8,809 nt of DNA from Zymomonas sp. (GTDB lineage Bacteria; Pseudomonadota; Alphaproteobacteria; Sphingomonadales; Sphingomonadaceae). Made by a program: the position numbers and the translations under genes. Shown one piece after another: positions 1 to 5,470 of this stretch (positions are counted from its first letter, which is position 1; every line of letters begins with the position of its first letter). The notes beneath the pieces were generated by a model. It was not told where the DNA came from, ran no database searches, and saw nothing but the letters and a program-made list of their open reading frames with translations. Location: assembly GCF_020216885.1 (NCBI RefSeq), contig NZ_JAIWON010000139.1, forward strand, positions 1-8,809, in the 5' to 3' direction.

Positions 1-188
1 CAGAAAAAACGCACAGGATGCGGATCAAAAGTCGCGACAATAACAGGGCGACCTTCGGCATGTCCACGGGCGACCGCCGCTGCGACTACAGCCTGATGGC
101 CTAAATGGAAGCCGTCAAAATTACCAAGCGCAACAATAGCGCCATATAAATGATCGGGTATCGGGGCGTCACTAAAAAGACAGGTCAT
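1..188 (-). CDS. ribF: RibF, bifunctional riboflavin kinase / FAD synthetase (N-terminal part, cut by window edge)
   Basis: This is the first 62 codons of a gene that continues beyond the left edge. RibF phosphorylates riboflavin to FMN and adenylylates FMN to FAD in the cytoplasm. The visible part belongs to the N-terminal nucleotidyltransferase (FAD synthetase) domain. It has GNFDGFHLGHQ at residues 22-32, the family's nucleotide-binding motif with the (H/x)xGH signature, and TFDPHP at 53-58, followed by RFF. The start is the ATG at 186-188. A TAA lies in frame five codons upstream, so there is no room for a much longer N-terminus. No strong Shine-Dalgarno sequence is visible (only GAGA-like bases). 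The riboflavin kinase domain should lie outside the window. The identification is secure from the two motifs; the C-terminal half is inferred. Confidence 0.93.
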   Translation of the reverse strand, partial: MTCLFSDAPIPDHLYGAIVALGNFDGFHLGHQAVVAAAVARGHAEGRPVIVATFDPHPVRFF

Positions 189-526
189 AGTCTCGATTTA
201 CATAAAAACACAGGCGCTACCCATGAAAGACTGCGAAAAAAGGCAATCTTTAGGTGAAAAAGGCATAAGCAAAGTGACAAAAAAAGAAAAGCCCCGAAAA
301 TATCCTTTTTCCAAAATAGCGTATAAATTTTCTACAATAAGAAAACGACCCAAGCGTTTTTGAAAAAAGAATAGCGCAATCAATATTACCTATAACCAGT
401 GTCTTACCCAGATAGCCTTTAATGATGACAAAAGATTATCTGTATATTTCTCAAATATATCATGATTATATCATAACAAGGCAATATTCCGCCAAAAGAA
501 TAAAACAACCCTCTTCTTTTGTAGTC
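189..526. other. Gene-free AT-rich spacer between ribF and folA
   Basis: No convincing gene is present. A 61-codon minus-strand frame at 198-383 is low-complexity, rich in Phe and Leu, and resembles no family. The spacer contains a TATAAT on the minus strand (465-470) that could be the -10 box of a ribF promoter, but no good -35 box sits at the right distance. TATATCAT occurs twice, at 456-463 and 467-474, exactly 11 bases apart. A 7-base inverted repeat (AAAAGAA/TTCTTTT, 494-500 and 514-520) just after folA is too AT-rich to call a terminator. Confidence 0.6.
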
Positions 527-1003
527 TTATTTCCTTAGAAATGATTTAAAACTAAACGCAGGGCATTCACCTTCTGCCGCAAAATCTTTTTGTCCTACCA
601 AAGAAAAATGATTCATATCAGGCAAATCGACAAAAGTATCACCAGAATAGTCGCGATAAATTTCGGTCAGCTCGATCCGATCCGCTTTATCCCAAAATTG
701 TTGAAAAATATTGGCTCCACCAATCACCGCAATCTGGCTACTATATTTCCGAGCAGTCTTGATGGCCTCTTCCAAATCACAAACAGCTTCGGCACCCTCC
801 GCCTGCCAATGATGATTATGGGTTAAAACGATGTGTGGTCTTTTCGGCAGCAAGCCGGGCAAACTCTCAAAAGTCCGCCGCCCCATAATCATCGGATGGC
901 CAAGGGTTAAGGTCTTAAAATGTTTCAAATCAGCAGAAATATGCCAAGGCATAGTATTATTTTTGCCAATTACACCATTTTGAGCACGGGCAAAAATAAG
1001 CAT
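527..1003 (-). CDS. folA: Dihydrofolate reductase
   Basis: FolA reduces dihydrofolate to tetrahydrofolate with NADPH, supplying one-carbon carriers for thymidylate, purine and methionine synthesis in the cytoplasm; it is the trimethoprim target. The 158-residue product has the usual length for chromosomal DHFR. Visible landmarks are AxxxNGVIG near residues 6-13, MPWHISADL (18-26) with Trp20 and the catalytic acid Asp25, MGRRTFESLPG (40-50), Arg55 in KRPHIVL for the glutamate tail of folate, VIGGANIF (93-100) for NADPH, and Thr113. I chose the ATG at 1001-1003 because it puts Met1 directly before the first beta strand, as in other DHFRs. The frame stays open upstream to a TTG at 1078 and includes an ATG at 1022-1024, but neither start has a good ribosome site, and the extension is hydrophobic and foreign to the family. 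It probably stands alone, since ribF is 338 bases away. Confidence 0.95.
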   Translation of the reverse strand: MLIFARAQNGVIGKNNTMPWHISADLKHFKTLTLGHPMIMGRRTFESLPGLLPKRPHIVLTHNHHWQAEGAEAVCDLEEAIKTARKYSSQIAVIGGANIFQQFWDKADRIELTEIYRDYSGDTFVDLPDMNHFSLVGQKDFAAEGECPAFSFKSFLRK

Positions 1004-1364
1004 TATTTCAGATAAAGAAGGCATAAATTGATAGAGACCCAAACAGCAAAGACAAAAACCAATCAGATAAAATTCCAAGTGGAACCACCGATCAAGCCAA
1101 AGATATAGCCGATATCGACTCCTCGGCCAGCCCCAGTCTGACCATATCCGTAAAAATTTACAAAAAACTGTTCAGAAAACACAGGCTTTGAAACACAATC
1201 TTTAAAAGATAGAAATTTGACAAAAACGCACCCTTGCCTGTTTCCAACCCTAAAAAATCAAAATTTTCCTGTTTTTTATATAATTCTGCTTGCCAGACGA
1301 CCATGCAAGTTATATGAGAGCCGTCATCAGGCAATGATAGACTTTTCAAGTTTATCTTTATCGT
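1004..1364. other. Gene-free spacer with a small coding-like island
   Basis: No recognised gene is present between folA and the tRNA. About 1081-1148 is clearly richer in GC than its surroundings. On the minus strand a frame is open from 1257 to a TGA at 1063-1065 without an ATG; it reads YGYGQTGAGRG then VDIGYIFGLIGG. This could be the eroded end of an old gene or chance. The plus strand is also open here without an ATG. The long minus-strand frame that crosses the tRNA is spurious. Confidence 0.5.
1290..1318 (+). promoter_or_regulatory. Weak candidate promoter for tRNA-Pro
   Basis: TTGCCA (1290-1295) is followed after 17 bases by TATGAG (1313-1318), which would start transcription about 40 bases before the mature tRNA, a normal leader length. 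The -10 box is poor. An alternative TATAAT at 1279-1284 lacks a -35 partner. This is a suggestion only. Confidence 0.25.
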
Positions 1365-1441
1365 CGGGGAATAGCTCAGCCTGGTAGAGCACTGCCTTCG
1401 GGAGGCAGGGGCCGGAGGTTCGAATCCTCTTTCCCCGACCA
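1365..1441 (+). tRNA. tRNA-Pro, anticodon CGG
   Basis: The full cloverleaf can be folded by eye. The acceptor stem CGGGGAA (1365-1371) pairs with TTCCCCG (1431-1437). The D stem is GCTC/GAGC (1374-1377 and 1387-1390). The anticodon stem CTGCC/GGCAG encloses the loop TTCGGGA, giving anticodon CGG at 1399-1401 with G37 after it. The variable loop has 5 bases, and the T stem GGAGG/CCTCT (one G-T wobble) encloses TTCGAAT. The discriminator is A1438, and CCA is encoded at 1439-1441. It reads the proline codon CCG. The first C1-G72 pair instead of G1-C72, together with A73, is typical of bacterial tRNA-Pro. Confidence 0.97.
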
Positions 1442-1452
1442 TTATCTTCTAT

Positions 1453-1468
1453 AGCGAATTTCGCTTTT
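1453..1468 (+). terminator. Short intrinsic terminator after tRNA-Pro
   Basis: AGCGA (1453-1457) and TCGCT (1461-1465) form a 5-bp hairpin with an ATT loop, starting 12 bases after the tRNA 3' end. It is followed by TTT, CC and TTT. The position fits termination of the tRNA transcript, though the stem is short. Confidence 0.5.
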
Positions 1469-1542
1469 CCTTTATACAAACCCTTTAAAACAAACAGATT
1501 TCTGTCTAAAAAATAGGGCTCTGAAGCGCCTTTCTTTGCGCA

Positions 1543-1569
1543 AAAAGAATTTTATTCTTTTCCTATAAT
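1543..1569 (+). promoter_or_regulatory. AT hairpin and -10-like box ahead of the WGR gene
   Basis: AAAAGAAT (1543-1550) and ATTCTTTT (1554-1561) form a perfect 8-bp inverted repeat around TTT, possibly a second terminator for the tRNA transcript. Just after it, TATAAT (1564-1569) is a good -10 box lying about 65 bases before the WGR start codon. No clear -35 box is spaced correctly, so the promoter call is tentative. Confidence 0.3.
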
Positions 1570-1634
1570 TGTAAAATCACTTTTGTTTTATTATTTTAAA
1601 ACGATCGTCTAATAGACATCAAGGGCTACGGCTG

Positions 1635-1883
1635 ATGATCGTTCATCTTGAGCATATTGATCCTGCTAAAAATATGTATCGCTATTATCAGCTTTACTTA
1701 TCGCCTAGCTTGTTCAACGACTGGATCATCAAGAAAGATTGGGGACGTATCGGCCAAAAATGCCGCCATAACTTTCGAGAAGCCCTCTCTTTTTCTTCTC
1801 TTTCAGAAGCCCAAAACGCCCTAGAAAAATATATTCAGGCCAAAACACAGCACGGCTACAGGATAATCGAAACAATCGCTTAA
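1635..1883 (+). CDS. Free-standing WGR-domain protein
   Basis: The 82-residue product is essentially one WGR domain. WGR is a small domain, named after its Trp-Gly-Arg motif, that binds DNA ends or nucleic acid in PARPs and also occurs alone or fused in bacteria. Visible here are the first strand with HLEHIDPAKN (4-13), RYYQLYL (16-22), the LFNDW segment (26-30), the signature WGRIG (36-40), and the C-terminal helix SEAQNALEKYIQAK ending in HGY (73-75), as in the family. The usual Gly-Gln after WGRIG is replaced by QKCR. There is no signal peptide or partner domain, so it is probably cytoplasmic. The start is backed by AAGGG at 1621-1625, nine bases upstream. The gene is single and faces away from the tRNA. 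The function of stand-alone bacterial WGR proteins is not established, and the neighbours give no hint. Confidence 0.85.
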   Translation: MIVHLEHIDPAKNMYRYYQLYLSPSLFNDWIIKKDWGRIGQKCRHNFREALSFSSLSEAQNALEKYIQAKTQHGYRIIETIA

Positions 1884-1921
1884 AAAATGGCAAAGCCTTG
1901 TTTCCAAAGCCTCGCCATTTT
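1884..1921. terminator. Hairpin between convergent WGR and SDR genes, probable two-way terminator
   Basis: AAAATGGC (1884-1891) pairs perfectly with GCCATTTT (1914-1921) around a 22-base loop that can partly pair inside. It begins at the WGR stop codon. Read on the minus strand, the stem ends in a run of six T, giving a proper terminator for the SDR gene. In the plus direction the T run is only four. Confidence 0.6.
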
Positions 1922-1954
1922 CAGACTTACCAAGAAATAGGGAGAGCGCGGTTA

Positions 1955-2710
1955 TCATCCCAGATGCGGTTGACCATCAGATGCCGTGGCACCGCCATCA
2001 ACCGGTAAATTTACACCCGTAATAAAGCGGGCATCATCGCTGGCGAGGAAGGCCATAACTGACGCGATTTCTTCAGCTTCAGGAATACGCCCCAAAGAAA
2101 CGCGATTTTTAAATTGAGCTTGGGCAGATTCCGGCCAATTAGCGGCCATTTTGGTTTTAACAAGGCAAGGGCAAACCGAATTGACACGAACACCCTCCAC
2201 GCCTGAATCCAAAGCCAAAGCGCGGGTAAAATTCACAACCGCACCTTTAGTGGTGCAATAATAGACCATACCCCAATCGCCGCCCAGACCAGAAACCGAG
2301 GCTGTATTCACAATACATCCCTTTGATTTCACGAGATAAGGCATCGCGAATTTGGCACAATAGATAACACCGTCAATATTGACCGATGAGATCTTTTTCC
2401 AATCTTCAACCGAAGCATCCATGATCTTACCGGGAATTAAAATACCGGCATTATTTACTAAAACATCGATTTTGCCATATTTCGCGGCAATATCATCCAT
2501 CATTTTTTTGACGGCATCGGGATCCGAAACATCAATTTTGTAAGGCCATGCCCGATCTTTTGGCAAAGAAGCCGCAACTTCTTCCGCATCTTTGATCTGC
2601 CAATCAGCCAGAACAACAGTCGCCCCTTCCGAAGAAAAACGTTCTGCTGCGGCTTTTCCCATACCATTACCGCCGCCGGTAATAACGACAATTTTATCTT
2701 GGAAACGCAT
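1955..2710 (-). CDS. Short-chain dehydrogenase/reductase (classical SDR, substrate unknown)
   Basis: This 251-residue protein is a classical single-domain Rossmann-fold SDR that oxidises or reduces an alcohol or ketone with NAD(H) or NADP(H). The cofactor motif TGGGNGMG is at 11-18. Asp36 at the end of the second beta strand favours NAD(H). Asp61-Val62 follows, NNAG is at 86-89, and the catalytic set is Asn111, Ser138, Tyr151 and Lys155 (YCTTK). The C-terminus has the usual TGVNLPVDGG (231-240). The conserved Pro-Gly after the sixth strand is Pro181-Cys182 here, an unusual change next to the nicotinamide site. The start has an excellent ribosome site, AGGAG six bases upstream. It seems to be transcribed alone, with a hairpin at its end and an inverted repeat in its leader. 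Relatives include 3-oxoacyl-ACP reductase-like and cyclic-diol dehydrogenases; I cannot choose a substrate. Confidence 0.9.
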   Translation of the reverse strand: MRFQDKIVVITGGGNGMGKAAAERFSSEGATVVLADWQIKDAEEVAASLPKDRAWPYKIDVSDPDAVKKMMDDIAAKYGKIDVLVNNAGILIPGKIMDASVEDWKKISSVNIDGVIYCAKFAMPYLVKSKGCIVNTASVSGLGGDWGMVYYCTTKGAVVNFTRALALDSGVEGVRVNSVCPCLVKTKMAANWPESAQAQFKNRVSLGRIPEAEEIASVMAFLASDDARFITGVNLPVDGGATASDGQPHLG

Positions 2711-2725
2711 GATCTTCTCCTAACG

Positions 2726-2746
2726 TGTTCTTTGAAGGTTAGAACA
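2726..2746. repeat. Inverted repeat in the leader of the SDR gene, possible operator
   Basis: TGTTCT (2726-2731) and AGAACA (2741-2746) are perfect inverted copies around 9 bases. CTTTG (2730-2734) and CAAAG (2745-2749) form a second, overlapping pair. The site lies just upstream of the ribosome site, where a dimeric repressor or an RNA hairpin could act. It could also be chance. Confidence 0.35.
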
Positions 2747-2938
2747 AAGATTATTTATTTTTGTTTCAAAAAAAATGATTCATTTTTTAGAAAAAATAAT
2801 ACAACTCTAACAAATTTTGAAAATCAATATCACTATCCAAGAATAGCATGCCGCTATGCCAACAATAAAAAACATAAAAAACAAGCGATGAAGGCAAAAA
2901 TCCAATAGAAATAAGATCAAATAAAATATGTCAAAATA
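2747..2938. other. Very AT-rich divergent spacer
   Basis: The space between the SDR and the lipoprotein transcript is strongly AT-rich with many A and T runs. The only plus-strand frame in it (2699-2908) is Lys/Asn-rich, has no ribosome site and begins antisense to the SDR start, so I do not call it. The SDR promoter should lie here, but no box pair stands out. Confidence 0.55.
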
Positions 2939-2968
2939 TTAAAAAAGAGGCATAAAAAACAATATAAT
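2939..2968 (+). promoter_or_regulatory. Likely promoter for the lipoprotein transcript
   Basis: TTAAAA (2939-2944) and a perfect TATAAT (2963-2968) are separated by 18 bases. Transcription would begin near 2975, about 33 bases before the short upstream frame and 75 before the lipoprotein start. The -10 is strong and the -35 is weak. Confidence 0.45.
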
Positions 2969-3007
2969 CACACTTGTCTATTTTGATTTTTAAAAGGTAA
3001 ACTACCC

Positions 3008-3046
3008 ATGAAAAAACAATGGCTTAATCGAATAACGGCGCTCTAA
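3008..3046 (+). CDS. Possible 12-residue leader peptide upstream of the lipoprotein gene
   Basis: An ATG at 3008 with AAGG ten bases upstream opens a 12-codon frame, MKKQWLNRITAL, ending in TAA at 3044-3046. The lipoprotein ATG follows four bases after this stop and has no ribosome site of its own, so ribosomes ending here could re-initiate on it (translational coupling). The peptide looks like the basic start of a signal peptide but is in a different frame from the gene. It could also be an unused ATG. Confidence 0.35.
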   Translation: MKKQWLNRITAL

Positions 3047-3050
3047 AATT

Positions 3051-3437
3051 ATGCGTATCAAAAAAAATACAGTCCTTATAACTTGCCTCTGTCTGCTTTT
3101 AGGCGGCTGCGCCCTCGCTGATGAAAGCAAGGTAATGGCCAGCCATCATCGGGTTTATTACCGTTGTGATGATGGTTTGGGCATGGATACTCTGTTCAGG
3201 GATCTTAACCATGATGTCCAACTGACATTCCGGCATGGATCTTCCATGACACTGCAACAGGTTAAAACCAGCGAAGACGTCCGCTATGGCGATATGAGTC
3301 ACAGCTTGATTATTAAAGATAAATATATTGTCTGGAAAAATGGCCGAAGCGCACCTGCTATTAACTGTTACCCCGATAACACGATGTTGATAGATCAGTC
3401 GGTAGATCGGCTATCCTCTCATCTGTCAAAACCCTAA
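3051..3437 (+). CDS. Lipoprotein resembling MliC/PliC inhibitors of c-type lysozyme
   Basis: The 128-residue product starts with a lipoprotein signal peptide: basic MRIKK, a hydrophobic stretch, and the lipobox LGGC with the lipidated cysteine at residue 20. It should be anchored in the periplasm; Ala21 after the Cys gives no inner-membrane retention signal. The mature part resembles the MliC beta-barrel domain: YYRCDDG (36-42), a hydrophobic strand VQLTF, an HGSSMTL turn, SEDVRYGD (74-81) at the place of the SASGxRY loop of MliC, then KYIVWKNG (91-98), like the xFWxKG strand, and Cys106. Cys39 and Cys106 sit where the MliC disulfide is formed. The inhibitor loop serine-glycine is not preserved, so lysozyme inhibition is plausible but not shown. 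There is no good ribosome site; coupling to the 12-codon frame just upstream is possible. A cardiolipin synthase follows 64 bases later with no terminator between. Confidence 0.75.
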   Translation: MRIKKNTVLITCLCLLLGGCALADESKVMASHHRVYYRCDDGLGMDTLFRDLNHDVQLTFRHGSSMTLQQVKTSEDVRYGDMSHSLIIKDKYIVWKNGRSAPAINCYPDNTMLIDQSVDRLSSHLSKP

Positions 3438-3501
3438 ACTTGTCCTTTCTCTTCTTTTCAATGATATATTATTTTCCTCTTTTCTGTTCAGATGTCCAAC
3501 A

Positions 3502-4920
3502 ATGACCTTAATGACGCTTGGAAGTTTTTATGAAATAGTCGCATGGCTGATACGCTTGACGATGCTTGTTATCGTGCCCATGCGCCGGACACCACAAGCA
3601 GCCAGTAGCTGGCTGCTGCTGATTTTTTTTCAACCGGCTCTGGGCTTGCTTCTTTATTTGATGATTGGTCAGGCGCGTTTCCCGTCATGGCGCGCAGAAC
3701 GCTTTGCCAATCTTAAATCTTTTCTGGAAGAGCAAAGACAAAAATTACAAAATTCGGTAGCCGCCCTCCCTGCCGAAGCGGCTTTGGCTGCCGATCTGGC
3801 TGAAAATCTTGGCCATATGCCTGCCTTATCGGGTAACCGGATGCTTTATATTTCTGATTATCAGGCGCTTTTTGATCATCTCGCCGCCGATATTGATAAA
3901 GCCGAACAACATGTTCATCTCGTTATCTATATTTTTGACAGCGACCGCTCCGGCCAACAGATTATTTCTGCTTTGGGACGCGCCGCGAAAAGAGGCGTTA
4001 ATTGCCAAATATTGATCGATGCCTTAGGATCACGCCGCTCCGGTAAGCAGGTTATCCAGCAATTAAGAAGCCTCGGAGTTGAGGCAAGGGAAGCCTTGCC
4101 GTTCCGCCTTTTAAGGGGGCGGACACGTGGGGATATGAGAAATCATCGGAAATTATTCATTATCGATGGCAAAATTGGCTATGCTGGATCACAAAATATT
4201 ATCAATCGCGACTGGCGACCAGGTGTTGTTAATCAGGAACTAACGGTCAGGGTTGAAGGGCCCATTGTTTTTGAAATGGAAACGCTCTTCGCGATAAACT
4301 GGTATCTCGAAAGCGGGGCATTACCTGACAAAATGAGGGACACGCCTCATTTGGTGCCACCCAAAGAAGGCAGCCATATTTTACAGCTGTTACCCAGCGG
4401 GGCAGACTACCGCTTGGCCGGTTTTGAAACTATGCTGGTAACCGGTATTTACGCCGCAAAAAAACAGATAGTGCTCGTTACCCCCTATCTTATTCCTGAT
4501 AGCGATTTACTAGCAGCTCTAAAAACGGCGGCCTTACGCGGGGTCAGGATAGACATCATTGTCTCGAAAATTGCCGACCAAATCTTGGTCAGCATGGCAC
4601 AAAAAAGCTATTATCAAGAATTGCTAAGCGCCGGCATTCATATCCATCGCTACAGAGACAAACTCCTCCATGCCAAGCATATTAGTGTTGATAACAAATT
4701 GGCGATGGTTGGCTCCAGTAATGTCGATATTCGCTCTTTCTTGCTCAATGAAGAAGTCAGCCTCATCATTTACGATAAAGAAGCCATTGCCCAGCTTCAA
4801 AATATTGAAATGGATTACCTAAAAAATGCCGATGAAGTCAGCAAGGCTGCATGGCGCTTGCGCCCCTGCTATTGTAAAGTCATGGAAAATCTGGCGCGAT
4901 TAGTCAGTCCGCTGTTATAA
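3502..4920 (+). CDS. cls: Cardiolipin synthase (phospholipase D family)
   Basis: The enzyme joins two phosphatidylglycerol molecules into cardiolipin and glycerol at the inner membrane. The 472-residue length is normal for bacterial Cls. The N-terminal PLDc_N region has two membrane helices, about 9-26 and 36-56. Two PLD domains follow, each with an HxKxxxxD motif: His215-Lys217-Asp222 in RNHRKLFIID, with GSQN at 229-232, and His390-Lys392-Asp397 in LLHAKHISVD, with GSSN at 404-407. Both active-site halves are intact. The ATG at 3502 is the first in frame, but no Shine-Dalgarno sequence is visible. A second ATG is at codon 4, and an out-of-frame ATG at 3492 opens a 13-codon frame across the start. 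The gene is probably cotranscribed with the lipoprotein gene upstream. I see no clear terminator in the 38 bases before the convergent gene. Confidence 0.93.
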   Translation: MTLMTLGSFYEIVAWLIRLTMLVIVPMRRTPQAASSWLLLIFFQPALGLLLYLMIGQARFPSWRAERFANLKSFLEEQRQKLQNSVAALPAEAALAADLAENLGHMPALSGNRMLYISDYQALFDHLAADIDKAEQHVHLVIYIFDSDRSGQQIISALGRAAKRGVNCQILIDALGSRRSGKQVIQQLRSLGVEAREALPFRLLRGRTRGDMRNHRKLFIIDGKIGYAGSQNIINRDWRPGVVNQELTVRVEGPIVFEMETLFAINWYLESGALPDKMRDTPHLVPPKEGSHILQLLPSGADYRLAGFETMLVTGIYAAKKQIVLVTPYLIPDSDLLAALKTAALRGVRIDIIVSKIADQILVSMAQKSYYQELLSAGIHIHRYRDKLLHAKHISVDNKLAMVGSSNVDIRSFLLNEEVSLIIYDKEAIAQLQNIEMDYLKNADEVSKAAWRLRPCYCKVMENLARLVSPLL

Positions 4921-4958
4921 ACCGCGCCACTCCAAAAACTGCCAATATTAAGGCCAGA

Positions 4959-5441
4959 CTATTCCTTCGCTTTCAAACGATAGCGAAAATTACAAAAATC
5001 AGCGCCCTTCATAATAGTCTGGCTTCGGCTCATTTCGATATCGGGATTATAACCTTCCATAAAAGAAGCATCCCTCGTGCAAGACAGAATTGAGCCAATC
5101 TCCCCTAATCCCATTTCTCGATACATTTCTGCATAGCGGCATCGGGTGACATTATAGTCCAAATGCTGATGATCGCTTGCCAATATATCGACTTTCAAAG
5201 CATCATCCTGTTCCCAAAGATATTGCATCGCCGCAAAATTTCTAAGCGTTGCCCCGCCTTTATCTTGCTGCTTTGCGGCCATCTCTTTTCCGGCACGAAT
5301 GGCATCTGCTGCAATCGCTTCTTTTAAAACAGCCTGCGCTTTTTCTTTTCCGAAATGACGCGACATAGCATCATAAATCGGCTTGATAATTTCAGCTTCA
5401 ATCCGCCGCCGTTTCAAAATACCCATTTCACTTTGGGACAT
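4959..5441 (-). CDS. ATC hydrolase family protein (L-2-amino-thiazoline-4-carboxylate hydrolase-like)
   Basis: The 160-residue product matches my memory of the family named after the Pseudomonas enzyme that opens the ring of L-2-amino-thiazoline-4-carboxylate (ATC) to N-carbamoyl-L-cysteine. Family-like blocks are LKRRRIEAEIIKPIY (9-23), the central YNVTRCRYAEMYREMG (96-111) with Cys101, SCTRDASFMEGYNPDI (120-135) with Cys121, and SQTIMKGADFCNFRYR (140-155) with Cys150. There is no signal peptide, so it is cytoplasmic. I chose the ATG at 5439-5441 because AAGGAG lies eight bases upstream; a longer frame from a TTG at 5474 would overlap the upstream stop codon. It follows the M20 amidohydrolase gene by 29 bases, so the two probably form an operon. 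Most family members are uncharacterised, and the true substrate may differ. Confidence 0.8.
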   Translation of the reverse strand: MSQSEMGILKRRRIEAEIIKPIYDAMSRHFGKEKAQAVLKEAIAADAIRAGKEMAAKQQDKGGATLRNFAAMQYLWEQDDALKVDILASDHQHLDYNVTRCRYAEMYREMGLGEIGSILSCTRDASFMEGYNPDIEMSRSQTIMKGADFCNFRYRLKAKE

Positions 5442-5470
5442 AAAAGACGCTCCTTCTTTTCTCTCCCTTA

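Noticed and set aside
198..383. A 61-codon minus-strand frame just before ribF
   Set aside because: It is low-complexity, rich in Phe and Leu, with no ribosome site and no recognisable domain.
1004..1078. An N-terminal extension of folA from a TTG or an upstream ATG
   Set aside because: The added hydrophobic residues have no counterpart in DHFR, where Met1 directly precedes the first strand, and no ribosome site supports them.
1158..1442. A 94-codon minus-strand frame starting MVGERGFEPP
   Set aside because: It is the antisense of the tRNA-Pro gene. The ERGFEPP start is the well-known false protein made by reading the T arm and acceptor stem of tRNAs backwards.
2699..2908. A 69-codon plus-strand frame in the AT-rich spacer
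   Set aside because: It is Lys/Asn-rich, as expected from AT-rich noncoding DNA, and its start overlaps the SDR start on the other strand.
3492..3533. A 13-codon frame (MSNNDLNDAWKFL) overlapping the cls start
   Set aside because: There is no ribosome site, and the overlap with the intact cls start fits chance better than a regulatory peptide.
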